A DNA stretch of 42,302 nt from an uncultured Clostridia bacterium (GCA_945917475.1 CAMEHL010000003.1:1-42302); one strand, 5' to 3'. Positions 32,670-41,786 are shown, counted from the first letter of the stretch. Numbers and translations: made by a program. Notes: generated from the sequence alone by a model not told the origin.

Positions 32670-34511
32670 TTAAACGTTTTTATAGAACCCGTTTTCTTTT
32701 GCCATTCTGATAAAATCCGCCCACTGCTCCGCCGAATACGCGGAAGCGATATTGTTAGTCAGCGTGTTGATTTTATATTCCGCAACGTTGCTGACGCCCG
32801 TAGGAACTGAAATCGCGTTGAGCGCCTGCACGCAGGCGACGTAATTCAGACCGTTGGCTTTTATAGGCATAACGGAGAAACCGGAAGTAGCGTAAGAGAC
32901 GGGTTGAGTTTTAATGAGAGTGCTTGCGACGAGCGCGATATTTTCGCTGTCTTTATACATATCCCAGTTGTTGTTGGCAAAAGGCGTCATATTCTGTCTG
33001 TCTTCATCGGTAAGGTTATAGACGTAAGGTCTGATAACGCCCGTTTCGACCGTATATTTTCTGAGATTTTCTTCCTTTAACGTGAACGCGATAAAATCTT
33101 TGATAGCCGCTAATTTTTCGGAATCAGACTGTTTGGTTACGAAAATAGAACTTATTTCCGACAAACCCATAGCCGTACCTTTGCCGTTGCCGAAAGGACC
33201 GACACCGCCGTCGAAGTCGGGCGTGAGCATATAACGGTAATCGCGTTTTCCGTATCCTCTGTTCTCGTCGCCGTTGCTGGCGTTGGAATTGAAGTAAGTG
33301 CGCGCTTCGGCTTCCCACCAGGAACCCTCTATGAGCATAGCGGTTTCGGGGTTGTTAGTGCCGCCGCGGTAACCCATAACGAAGAACCCTTGCGTTGCGG
33401 CGTGATCCCACGCGGTGGAAGTAGCGGCAGGGTGCAGATAATCGGAATTGCAGAGATTGTTATATACGAATTCTATGGTTTTCTTGATACCCATCATAGA
33501 ATAGGATTTATATCCGTCGGCGAGAGTGAAAGCCTGTTTAGAGCCGTCGTTCATTTCGTACTCAACGCCGTCGGAATCGTGGTCGAAAAGGTCAATAACC
33601 GACTGCAAACCCGAATACTGCGCGATAAACGCGTTTTCGAGATGGCTGACGTAATCGTTGAACTGCCCCGTCCACATAAACGCTTTTTTGTTGGCAACCG
33701 TGGTTATTCTGCGAATCATCGAATCCCATTCCGCCATAGTAACGGGCTGACCATCGTCGTAAGTACCGTATACGCCGTCTTTACCCGCGCGCAGAATAAG
33801 CCCGCCCTGTTTATAGTTAGTTTTGCCCGTAGAACTCACGAACAGCAGGTTCTGCCCGTCTTCTTCGAAAGTGATACCTTGCGCGGTAAGCGCGTTTTTG
33901 ACGTCGGCGGTAATTTCCGCTTTGTAAAGCCAGGTATCGTCGTAAAAGCCGTCGCCGTTGGGGTCGAGCGCGGAGTCGTGGTCGTAAACGAAACCGTGCA
34001 CCGCTTCGTTCCATGGCAGCATATAAAGACCGCCTTGCGTGCTGTGCGAAGCGACGCTGCTCCACAACTCGTAGTACCCATCGCGCGAATTGAGCTTTTC
34101 GCGTATAGTAAGACCGTCCGCACCGTCGGGTTTAGCGGTATTTACGAAATCGCTAAGATCTTCGAGTTTGTTTTTTTCGACCAGCCTTTTTATTTCGGAC
34201 GTGCCGATTGAATAGTAAATTGACGGGCTGGTAGCGGACTGGGGCGCTTCGACTTCGGAAACGACCTGCGCCGCGTCGAGTTTCCCTTCGACGGGGATTA
34301 TCTCGTATTTTTCGTTGCCGGCGTTCCATTGATTTTTAAGGTCGTCGAACCAATTCGTGCCGAGTCCGCCGTTATAGAGAGATACGTAAATCTGCGTTTT
34401 GTTGGCGTCAATACCCTCAATGACTTTCGGTCCGCAACCGAACGAAACGACCGTGCTGAACGCCATTAAACCGCATACCGCAAGTGAAAGGATTTTCTTG
34501 GTTTTTTTCAT
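32670..34511 (-). CDS. Extracellular sugar-binding lipoprotein of the ABC transporter
   Basis: This 613-residue protein is larger than typical CUT1 binding proteins (about 420-450 aa). A lipoprotein signal peptide ends in lipobox SFGC (Cys26). The mature protein shows binding-protein features such as SVASHSTQGGLYMLPWNEAVHGFVYD and MGYRGGTNNPETAMLIEGSWWEAEAR, followed by DFIAFTLKEENLRKYTVETG. It should deliver oligosaccharides to the two permeases immediately downstream. GAGGAAG lies about 6 bases before the ATG. The extra length suggests a large or branched ligand, by inference. Confidence 0.92.
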   Translation of the reverse strand: MKKTKKILSLAVCGLMAFSTVVSFGCGPKVIEGIDANKTQIYVSLYNGGLGTNWFDDLKNQWNAGNEKYEIIPVEGKLDAAQVVSEVEAPQSATSPSIYYSIGTSEIKRLVEKNKLEDLSDFVNTAKPDGADGLTIREKLNSRDGYYELWSSVASHSTQGGLYMLPWNEAVHGFVYDHDSALDPNGDGFYDDTWLYKAEITADVKNALTAQGITFEEDGQNLLFVSSTGKTNYKQGGLILRAGKDGVYGTYDDGQPVTMAEWDSMIRRITTVANKKAFMWTGQFNDYVSHLENAFIAQYSGLQSVIDLFDHDSDGVEYEMNDGSKQAFTLADGYKSYSMMGIKKTIEFVYNNLCNSDYLHPAATSTAWDHAATQGFFVMGYRGGTNNPETAMLIEGSWWEAEARTYFNSNASNGDENRGYGKRDYRYMLTPDFDGGVGPFGNGKGTAMGLSEISSIFVTKQSDSEKLAAIKDFIAFTLKEENLRKYTVETGVIRPYVYNLTDEDRQNMTPFANNNWDMYKDSENIALVASTLIKTQPVSYATSGFSVMPIKANGLNYVACVQALNAISVPTGVSNVAEYKINTLTNNIASAYSAEQWADFIRMAKENGFYKNV

Positions 34512-34556
34512 TTTTTCTTCCTCGTATATGAATTTTTTTGCTTATTTAATATGTTT

Positions 34557-36635
34557 TTACGATTCGGGAACGCAAAATTCGAAGTGTGAGAAAACTACCT
34601 GCGTTTTTTCTCCGCTGCCTGCGGCAAGTCCCGAAATCGCGAGTTTTTTGCCGTTCGCAAAGTCGATGCTCTGCACTTCCTGTTCAGTCAACTGCCAGAC
34701 GATTGTAACGGTTTCGCCTTTTTTGAGACACCCCGTGCTTTCCGCGCAGGAGAACTGCGTAAATTTCTTATTGACGGAATCGTACAGCGCGGGCGCTATT
34801 CTAACCCAGGCGTTCGAATCGATATTGCTTACGTAATAAGTAACTTTAATGCAATACAATCCGTTTTCGAAACACTCTTTCACGAAATCGTCGTCGAAAA
34901 TAATCGCGTTAGCAAGACTCGGGTTGAAACAGTTGAAGTACAACTTGTTTTCCGTGCCGTAATGGAACAGTTGCCCCGTCTGTTGATTATTCGCGAGATA
35001 GCAGTACGCCTTGCCCGAAGATTCAAGCGTAGATGCAAGGTTGCCCGTGCTTACGGGGAGACTCACGTTGACTTTGATTTTCGCGCTGCCGAACCTTAAA
35101 TCTATCATAATCTCGTAAGAACCCGTTACCGAGAAACGGAACGTTTCTTTCGCAAGACCGTCGCTCACGCCGTCGCTGTAAACGAAGTAATTATGTTTTA
35201 TTCCGCTCGCAACGATATTCGGGAAACTGTCTGCAAGCACGGTTTCCGTGTTTGCGATAACCGCGAGTTCAACCGACGCGTTTACGAACACTTTTTCGTT
35301 CGTTTCGTCTGCGATAACGCCCTTATCGACGGCGTAAGAACGGTAGTCGCGGTTGCCGTAATCGATAACGAGCCTGCCGTTTCCTATCCAGAACGATTTA
35401 TTTTCGCCGTTGACCGTGGCAACGCCGTTTTCGCCGAGCGTAATGGTTTCTTCACCGCAGGAATAAGAACCGAGATACTCCGTCGGGTCTCCGTTTCTTC
35501 CCGAAGCCGTTATTTCCGATAAATAGACGGTAAGCGGCTTATTTTTTTTGCTCGCGGAATCGTAATTACGAGTCAAAAAGCCCACGACGAAATTAGAACT
35601 TCTGTCGTTTAAAAGGACGTTAAGGTCTACGATTGTCGAGATATCCGCTTCTTTATAAGTCCAGACGTTTGCGGGGGCAATATCCGTAAACGTCCTACTG
35701 TCGCCGTCGCGGTAAAGCCCGAAAGTTATGCCGCTGTGCAGCGTTTCGTAATCGAGACAATACCAGAACCCGATTTTTGTGTAACCGAGCCTTAATAATT
35801 CAATCAGCCTGTCGCGATTTATACCGATAGTGCGGGTATAATCATCCGCGCTCGAATTTCTTTCAAAATACAATGCGCCGCGCGTGACACCGCTTTTATC
35901 CGTATAATCGCGGTAACCGAACGAGTTTTCGTTCGACTTTACGTACCACATATCGCGGTTTATATCGCCGCCAGTAACGTCAATAACGCCTTCGTAAACT
36001 TCACGCGAGACGACTTTGAACGAATACGACTTATCGATTACGGTCGCGCCGAATCTCGTCGCCTTAACCGAATAAGCGTAATCGCCCGTAGTAACGTTTT
36101 CGAGTTTAATCACGTCGTTTTGCAAAGAAAAACCGACGGGATTGCCGTTATTATCCGTAATAGAATATTCTACCTGTTTTTCCTGAGACGGAACGAAAAA
36201 AGTAACGGCGGAAAGTTCCGCTTCGTCTTCGGGAACGTAAACTTGGTCTATAGCGGGCAGTTCGTAAACAAGCGGTTTACTGTCCGTAATGACGAAATTG
36301 AAATCCAGAGATTTCTTATTGTAGACGATCGTGCAGACGTGATCTCCCACGCCGAGAGTCTGATACCAGTCGTCCGGCATAAGAAGATAATTATTTCTCA
36401 GAATATAATCGGTTTCGGGAACAAGTACGCCGTCTACCGTAACGCTTGTGATTGCGCTTGAACCTATATAAAACGCTTCGATTTTCTCGGCGATATCGTA
36501 ACTTAAAGTAGTGTCTATTCCAGAGTCGCCCGAATCGTAATCCTGCGCTCCGTTTTCTTGCTGACACGCCGCAAATCCGACGGTACAGACAAGCAGACAA
36601 ACGGACAGAATCGTGATAAATATGTTTCGTTTCAC
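34557..36635 (-). CDS. Modular lipoprotein with C-terminal module shared with the 38-41.6 kb protein
   Basis: The start is placed at a GTG at 36635 because AAGGAG lies 7 bases upstream, giving 692 residues; the longer track ORF has a weak start. The lipobox is GFAAC. The mature protein has Ig-like units (about 30-200), a sandwich module around RDMWYVKSNENSFGYRD to LLRLGYTKIGFWYCL, and a C-terminal module of about 155 residues. That module is clearly homologous to one in the metallophosphoesterase lipoprotein (NCFNPSLANAIIFDDDFVKECF versus NCKNPSYANRIVFDSEFVKQCF). No catalytic motif is visible, so a glycan-binding role for these modules is plausible. It is the first gene of the leftward locus. 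Confidence 0.75.
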   Translation of the reverse strand: MKRNIFITILSVCLLVCTVGFAACQQENGAQDYDSGDSGIDTTLSYDIAEKIEAFYIGSSAITSVTVDGVLVPETDYILRNNYLLMPDDWYQTLGVGDHVCTIVYNKKSLDFNFVITDSKPLVYELPAIDQVYVPEDEAELSAVTFFVPSQEKQVEYSITDNNGNPVGFSLQNDVIKLENVTTGDYAYSVKATRFGATVIDKSYSFKVVSREVYEGVIDVTGGDINRDMWYVKSNENSFGYRDYTDKSGVTRGALYFERNSSADDYTRTIGINRDRLIELLRLGYTKIGFWYCLDYETLHSGITFGLYRDGDSRTFTDIAPANVWTYKEADISTIVDLNVLLNDRSSNFVVGFLTRNYDSASKKNKPLTVYLSEITASGRNGDPTEYLGSYSCGEETITLGENGVATVNGENKSFWIGNGRLVIDYGNRDYRSYAVDKGVIADETNEKVFVNASVELAVIANTETVLADSFPNIVASGIKHNYFVYSDGVSDGLAKETFRFSVTGSYEIMIDLRFGSAKIKVNVSLPVSTGNLASTLESSGKAYCYLANNQQTGQLFHYGTENKLYFNCFNPSLANAIIFDDDFVKECFENGLYCIKVTYYVSNIDSNAWVRIAPALYDSVNKKFTQFSCAESTGCLKKGETVTIVWQLTEQEVQSIDFANGKKLAISGLAAGSGEKTQVVFSHFEFCVPES

Positions 36636-36774
36636 AAGTTTTCTCCTTCTTATTTTTTCCGTTATATAATACATATAGCGGTTTATTACTTTACATTGTA
36701 TTTTTAACGGTGCTTTTCACGCGGCGTAAAGCGGAAAACGCACGGATATAACACCGCACAATTATTTCATTATT

Positions 36775-36803
36775 ATTTTAGCATTGTTTTCTTCTGCACA
36801 CAA
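36775..36803 (-). promoter_or_regulatory. Promoter of the leftward glycan locus
   Basis: TTGTGT (36798-36803) and TAAAAT (36775-36780) are separated by 17 bp on the minus strand, leaving a leader of about 130 bases before the GTG start. The -35 is weak, as expected if an AraC-type activator is needed. Between this promoter and the AraC promoter, 36804-36866 is AT-rich, with TTGCAA-type half sites as possible activator sites. Confidence 0.6.
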
Positions 36804-36866
36804 TAGTAAAAATATCAAATAACATTGCAAATTATCGCCTATTTGTGGGTTTTACCCCTACAAACA

Positions 36867-36895
36867 TTGACAAAAATTCATTTTTCTTTTATTAT
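36867..36895 (+). promoter_or_regulatory. Promoter of the AraC-family regulator gene
   Basis: TTGACA (36867-36872) and TATTAT (36890-36895) are separated by 17 bp, with a leader of about 30 bases. The divergent promoter for the glycan locus lies 64 bp away. Confidence 0.85.
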
Positions 36896-36930
36896 TTTCT
36901 AAAACTAAAATAGGGGGAGTGTTTTTTATT

Positions 36931-37791
36931 ATGGGCAAATTAAGTGAACAGAATATATGTATCGTTTATCAGAATTTTTCTTTCGATATAAGAATTCTGC
37001 ATTGCGGAATAGAAGACGACCCCAACCACGTCATTATAGGAAGCAATATAGACAGATTTGCGCTCGCCTATATTACGGACGGTTCGGGGATTTATTCGGC
37101 GAATTCCCGCGTTTTCGAGATTAAAAAAGGAGACGTTTATCTCCTTTCGCAAAACGTCAGATTTTCGCAACGCACAAACGCACAACACGGCTATAAATAT
37201 ATTTATATCGCATTCTGCGGTTCGAACGCCAAACTGATTCTGGATAAATGCGGCTTTACGGCAAACTCGCCCGTTTTCCACGTCAATGACGACAGAATAG
37301 AAGCATTGTTCAGAAAAGTTTACGATTCGTGCCATAAAAACACCTTTGCTTCCATCGCCAAGGCAAACCTTTACCTTATAGATATTCTGTGCTGTTTTAT
37401 AGAACGCAACGCCGAGAACAACGCGCCCGTGAGAGTAAACAAAAATATCCTTATCGAAAGCGCGCAATCGTATATAGAAGAAAACTATTTCAAAGACCTG
37501 ACCGTAAACGATATCTGCCGTCATACTTTCTGCAACAGAAGTTACTTGTCTAAACTGTTCAAAACCGTTTGCAATACCACTATTATGAAGTATCTTTCAG
37601 ATTATCGCATAGAAAAAGCGATGGAAATGCTTATTCATACCAACCTTCCAATTGTTTCTATTATCGAAAGAATCGGTTTTAACGACTATACTAATTTTTA
37701 CCGACAGTTCGTGAAAAAGACGGGGCGGTCGCCCAAGGTGTATCGACGCGAAAACATGAACACGCTTAATCTTCCTACCGAAAACGAATAA
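36931..37791 (+). CDS. AraC-family transcriptional regulator
   Basis: The start is placed at ATG 36931 (286 aa), with AGGGGGAG about 11 bases upstream; the track's GTG at 36919 overlaps that SD. An N-terminal cupin-like sensor domain spans about 1-150 (IDRFALAYITDGSGIYSANSRVFEIKKGDVYLL), and two helix-turn-helix units fill the C-terminal 100 residues: LTVNDICRHTFCNRSYLSKLFK and SIIERIGFNDYTNFYRQFVKKTGRSPKVYR, the AraC signature. Such proteins usually activate a neighbouring sugar-use operon when a sugar binds. It is divergent from the large glycan locus, its probable target, and two hairpin terminators follow. Confidence 0.95.
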   Translation: MGKLSEQNICIVYQNFSFDIRILHCGIEDDPNHVIIGSNIDRFALAYITDGSGIYSANSRVFEIKKGDVYLLSQNVRFSQRTNAQHGYKYIYIAFCGSNAKLILDKCGFTANSPVFHVNDDRIEALFRKVYDSCHKNTFASIAKANLYLIDILCCFIERNAENNAPVRVNKNILIESAQSYIEENYFKDLTVNDICRHTFCNRSYLSKLFKTVCNTTIMKYLSDYRIEKAMEMLIHTNLPIVSIIERIGFNDYTNFYRQFVKKTGRSPKVYRRENMNTLNLPTENE

Positions 37792-37807
37792 AAAGACTTT
37801 TCTTTTA

Positions 37808-37837
37808 GCGGCGTAGCGGTAATTACCGCTACGCCGC
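37808..37837. terminator. Perfect 30-bp palindrome after the AraC gene
   Basis: GCGGCGTAGCGGT pairs with ACCGCTACGCCGC over an AATT loop (13-bp stem), 16 bases after the stop codon. T residues are few on the + strand (GTCTTT), so it may be a weaker first terminator. Confidence 0.6.
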
Positions 37838-37850
37838 GTCTTTATAAACA

Positions 37851-37887
37851 ACTCTCCCCGAAAAACGTTCCGTTTTTCGGGGAGAGT
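37851..37887. terminator. Strong terminator between AraC and the metallophosphoesterase lipoprotein
   Basis: ACTCTCCCCGAAAAACG pairs perfectly with its complement (17 bp, TTC loop) and is followed by TTTTTGTC on the + strand. It can serve the + strand AraC gene and, read the other way, the convergent metallophosphoesterase gene. Confidence 0.88.
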
Positions 37888-37997
37888 TTTTGTCTTTTTA
37901 GCAGTACGGGTTTTATCCGTTTGATTGTTCAGCCGTCTTCCGCTCGCGGCGTTTAGGCGTGTTTTCTCTTTATATTCCGCTTTCGCGGGTTTACCCG

Positions 37998-40900
37998 TTA
38001 TTTGCTGAAAGATATTTCATAAATATACAGTTTTACCGCCAAATTTCCCCCAACGTTTATCGAGAGATGATCGCTTATTTCGATATCTTTCAGGTCGAAG
38101 GTGAACGTAAGCAATTCGCCCGGCTTTACCGCGTCGCTCGCCTTGATCTCCGAAAACGTGCTTTTGGAATTAGACGGCGTATAGTTACAATATCTGACTT
38201 TTGCCGATACACCATTGGTTGCTGTGCCGTCCGTAACCACGGTCAGTTTGGTATAGCCCATGTTGAGCATAGCGTCAAGGAAGTCTTTTTTGAAATAGAT
38301 AAAACTTTCGTCCCAGCCGTGTCTGTATAAGTTAATATATTTACCCGTATAGCCGTATTTTTCCGCCGTCGATGCGCTTATATCTAAATACTGCTGCCAG
38401 CAGTCTCCCGTGGGGCAAACTTCACCCGTCGCCATAACTCCGCTCGTCTCGTTGAAAAGGTTGACGTCGGAAAGAAGATTATATGCTTTATTCGGCTGAC
38501 AGAATTCGATATGCGTTATTACGATCTGAGTTTTTGTCGAGCCTGCTCCGAGATCCCCGATTGCCAACTTGTCGCCGTTATCGAAGTCGATGCAAGACAG
38601 TTCGTAGGGGGTTATCTCCCATATCGTTTCTACCATATTGTCTATCGTATAAGACATAGACAACCAAGGCTGAGAACTTCTTGCGCTTAAATAGTTAAAG
38701 GTCGTTCCGTTCTTTATCTGCGGGCCTATCTTTATCCACGCGCCGTCGGCAAGCGCACTGACGTAATATTTGATTTTTATGTTAGTATAACCCTGCGCAA
38801 AACACTGTTTAACAAACTCGGAATCGAACACTATCCTGTTTGCGTAAGACGGGTTTTTACAATTAAATATAAGAGTCTCTCCGTTTACAAACAATTCGCC
38901 TTTATCGGACGACAGATAACTCGTCGCGTTTCCGTCGGATAAGAGCGTGGTTACAAGATTGCCTGTTCCGACAACGGGTTCTTCTACGTAAGTGTAATAC
39001 GCAACCACGAAATCTATGCTGCCGCTCTCGGGAACGGTTACCGACAGTACGCTGTTCGATACGTCGAGTCTGTAACCCGCAGGCGTATACTTCCTTGCGT
39101 AATCTTTTATATCGAGAACGTCTCCCGCAGTATAATACGTCGCGGCGAGTTCGCTCTTAACGCCGTCTGTTACAGCCGTCTCCGCAGCGTCTTCTACGCC
39201 GTCCTTTTTAACGGTTATATTTACGGGCAGGTCGGATTTTTCGGGTAAATCCGTGAACGATACGTCTTTTATATAAATCGCGTTGCCGGGTGCGATTACC
39301 CAGCCGAACACTTCGGAACAACGCTCGTCGTTTACCTTTAAGTCCACCGTTACCGTAGTCCATTCGTCGTAGTTATAGTTTACGTTGCGGCTATCGTTCG
39401 AAGTTTCCGTTCCCGTTTCGGAATACGGTTGATAATAATAAGTTGATCCGCTTCCCCTTTGCATTACCGCGAACGCGCTTATCGGCCAGCCCAGCCGCGC
39501 CGTCGACGAAGACGGTACGTAGAACGAGAACGTTACGCTCTGTTTATCCGCAATCAGGCTCTTGTCTATGTACACGTATCCCTGCACGACGGAATCTATT
39601 CTGTACGCGCCGTATCCCGCTATATATTCCTTGACTACGCCCGTTCTCTGCGGAGTTTGCGGGTATATCAGTTGGTCTTTGCCCGCTATAACCGCGCCGC
39701 CGAACGTTACGTTCTGCGGAAGTTCGTCGCGATATGCCTGATAATCTTCGTCGTAATATACGTGTTTTACGCTGACGGCGGCGTCGTTTTCGCCTACCGT
39801 TATAAGCGTGCCGCCTAAATTCTGTCTATTGGTTACGTCGTATATGCCCGTTTTAAGCCCGAACGTCCAGCGTATACCTTCGTAAACCATACTGAGACTT
39901 ATATCGTGCTGGTGCCCTACGAACGTGCTGTCCACGTTGGCTGCCTTGAATATTTCAACGAGCGTTTTACCGCCGTATGTTTTTACCGCATTGTCCACGT
40001 AGTCTATCACTCCGCCCGCATTGTTATAACCCATCAGGTTAGAAGATCCGAAATCTCCGTCCCTTGCCGCTACGTCCAGCCCGAGCGTGTAATAATACGT
40101 GCCGTTCAGAGACGCGTCGTATTGCTGCATTGCCTGCGTGTACGCGTAATTAGGAACATGATAAGCCATACTTACCTTAACGCCGGCGTCCGCGGCAAGT
40201 ATCGCCGCCGAAGTCCTTTCAAACCAATTCACCTGTCCGTCGGTAAAGCCCATTGTCGTGGTAACGTGGTTTACCTCAGGCTCGAACGCTCCGCTGCAAA
40301 GGTTCGTGTCCATCATAAAGAAAACGCGTTTTACTTTGCCGCCCTGTTTAAGTCCGACGGTATAGTTGCCGTTTCCATCGGTTACGCCGCGAAGAAACAG
40401 TCCGTTCTCGGAAAACTGATATTGCTCGTTCTGCCATATTGCGCCTTTCTCGCTTTCGTTGTCGTGATTGCCGTATACCGCCGCCCACGGAATACCAAAA
40501 CCGTCCAGAACGCCGATGAGTGCGGTCAGCGCGCTTCCGTTGTCATCGAAACTTCCCCACACGTTATCGCCCGTCATTATTATTAAATCGGGATTTGTCC
40601 TGTTAACCGCTTCGCGGATATACTTAAAACAGTTTTCTTCAAACTTTTCAGGCTTATACAAATCGTTAAGACCGCTCATACTAGCCTGCGTACTGTCAAC
40701 CAACTGCGTGTCGGTTATCTGCAACACCTTTATATCGCGCCCCGTCGGCACTTCTACCACGAAGTCAACCGCTTCTTCTACTGTCGCCGCGGGTCTGCAT
40801 TCGAGTTTTACCGAATACGTATCGCCTCCGTTCGCCGTCGCTTCCAATACGGCGGTTCCGCTCCTTACAGCCTGAACGTTGTCACCGCCGTCGGAAAGGC

Positions 40901-41612
40901 TTACCAGGTCCGAACCGCGGGTTATCTGCCACGTTACGTCTTTACCAAGCGTTACGTCGGTAAACAGCGAACCTAAATCAATCGTCTTGCCTATCGCCAA
41001 AGTCGTCTCCGCGTCGGTTACGATTACTTCTCTCCATATCGCGACTATCGTTACGTTCGCGGAAACGGTTATCTTGTCGCCCGCCTGCTTTTTCGCGGTT
41101 TCAGGATTGCCTATCTGCCAATAATCGAATTCGTATTCCGCCGCAGGCGAGGTAAAGTTTACTTCCGTATATGTAGGCAGAGTATATTCTCCCGCCGCAA
41201 CGGTAACGGACGAAATCGTCCCGCTTCCTTCGCCTGGCTGATACGTAACAACGTATTCCTGTTGCGACGGCGGCGTTTCTCCCGTATTTTTCCATATCGC
41301 GATTATCGTTACGTTCGCGGAAACGGTTATCTTGTCGCCAGCCTGCTTTTTCGCGGTTTCAGGATTACCTATCTGCCAGTAGTCGAATTCCTTGCCGTCG
41401 GGCGCGGTAAAATTAAGTTCGGTATACGTCAATAGCGTATGTTCACCCGCGTCGGTTTCGACAGAATAAGCCCTGCCCGTACCCTCGCCCGACTGGTAAG
41501 TTATGGTGAACTTTCCTTCGGTTTCGGCAGGGTCACCTTTACAGGCTATCGCGCCCGCTACCGCGCAAAACGCCGCAATAAGACACAACACCCTTAACAA
41601 TATTTTTCTCAT
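37998..41612 (-). CDS. Metallophosphoesterase lipoprotein with InlB-type repeats and carbohydrate-binding-like modules
   Basis: The start is placed at ATG 41612 (1204 aa) because AAGGAG lies about 7 bases upstream; the track begins 25 codons earlier with no SD. A signal peptide ends at AIAC (Cys24). Two InlB/Flg_new-type repeats follow (about 34-108 and 118-195), then a Big-like domain. The calcineurin-like phosphoesterase lies at about 292-620: QITDTQ (299-303), GDN (348-350), GNHD (381-384), His485 and GHQHD (566-570), a complete metal site. The C-terminal half carries several sandwich modules, one homologous to the end of the 34557-36635 lipoprotein. It should act at the cell surface as a phosphatase or nuclease-like enzyme on an unknown substrate. 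Confidence 0.85.
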   Translation of the reverse strand: MRKILLRVLCLIAAFCAVAGAIACKGDPAETEGKFTITYQSGEGTGRAYSVETDAGEHTLLTYTELNFTAPDGKEFDYWQIGNPETAKKQAGDKITVSANVTIIAIWKNTGETPPSQQEYVVTYQPGEGSGTISSVTVAAGEYTLPTYTEVNFTSPAAEYEFDYWQIGNPETAKKQAGDKITVSANVTIVAIWREVIVTDAETTLAIGKTIDLGSLFTDVTLGKDVTWQITRGSDLVSLSDGGDNVQAVRSGTAVLEATANGGDTYSVKLECRPAATVEEAVDFVVEVPTGRDIKVLQITDTQLVDSTQASMSGLNDLYKPEKFEENCFKYIREAVNRTNPDLIIMTGDNVWGSFDDNGSALTALIGVLDGFGIPWAAVYGNHDNESEKGAIWQNEQYQFSENGLFLRGVTDGNGNYTVGLKQGGKVKRVFFMMDTNLCSGAFEPEVNHVTTTMGFTDGQVNWFERTSAAILAADAGVKVSMAYHVPNYAYTQAMQQYDASLNGTYYYTLGLDVAARDGDFGSSNLMGYNNAGGVIDYVDNAVKTYGGKTLVEIFKAANVDSTFVGHQHDISLSMVYEGIRWTFGLKTGIYDVTNRQNLGGTLITVGENDAAVSVKHVYYDEDYQAYRDELPQNVTFGGAVIAGKDQLIYPQTPQRTGVVKEYIAGYGAYRIDSVVQGYVYIDKSLIADKQSVTFSFYVPSSSTARLGWPISAFAVMQRGSGSTYYYQPYSETGTETSNDSRNVNYNYDEWTTVTVDLKVNDERCSEVFGWVIAPGNAIYIKDVSFTDLPEKSDLPVNITVKKDGVEDAAETAVTDGVKSELAATYYTAGDVLDIKDYARKYTPAGYRLDVSNSVLSVTVPESGSIDFVVAYYTYVEEPVVGTGNLVTTLLSDGNATSYLSSDKGELFVNGETLIFNCKNPSYANRIVFDSEFVKQCFAQGYTNIKIKYYVSALADGAWIKIGPQIKNGTTFNYLSARSSQPWLSMSYTIDNMVETIWEITPYELSCIDFDNGDKLAIGDLGAGSTKTQIVITHIEFCQPNKAYNLLSDVNLFNETSGVMATGEVCPTGDCWQQYLDISASTAEKYGYTGKYINLYRHGWDESFIYFKKDFLDAMLNMGYTKLTVVTDGTATNGVSAKVRYCNYTPSNSKSTFSEIKASDAVKPGELLTFTFDLKDIEISDHLSINVGGNLAVKLYIYEISFSK
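41033..41132. repeat. Copy A of a 100-bp direct repeat in the metallophosphoesterase gene
   Basis: This segment differs from copy B (41291-41390) at about five of 100 positions. It encodes the second InlB-type repeat, including FDYWQIGNPETAKKQAGDK, in the same reading frame. Confidence 0.9.
41291..41390. repeat. Copy B of the 100-bp direct repeat
   Basis: It encodes the first InlB-type repeat and starts 258 bp (86 codons) from copy A, so recombination between copies would add or remove one repeat without a frameshift. Confidence 0.9.
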
Positions 41613-41652
41613 AAAAAAACTCCTTTTCCCGAGAAATCTCATTTTTTTGAAC

Positions 41653-41681
41653 ATTATATTATCAAGTTTTTCCCGTGTCAA
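41653..41681 (-). promoter_or_regulatory. Consensus promoter of the metallophosphoesterase gene
   Basis: An exact TTGACA (41676-41681) and TATAAT (41653-41658) pair with 17-bp spacing on the minus strand, about 40 bases before the ATG. Confidence 0.9.
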
Positions 41682-41702
41682 TATCAAAACTTAAACTGAC
41701 TA

Positions 41703-41716
41703 TTTATTGCAATAAA
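41703..41716. promoter_or_regulatory. 14-bp palindrome upstream of the metallophosphoesterase promoter
   Basis: TTTATTGCAATAAA is a perfect palindrome, centred about 63 bp upstream of the predicted start, where activators often bind. It shares TTGCAAT with the AraC intergenic region. Confidence 0.35.
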
Positions 41717-41786
41717 CAAGCGATTCCGAGCAATCTTTTATCGGTATTTTCGGGATATAGTCGCGCGGAAGCCGTCGAGTTTTTTG

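Noticed and set aside
33390-34211. 273-aa + strand ORF
   Set aside because: Entirely antisense to the sugar-binding lipoprotein gene; no domain recognised.
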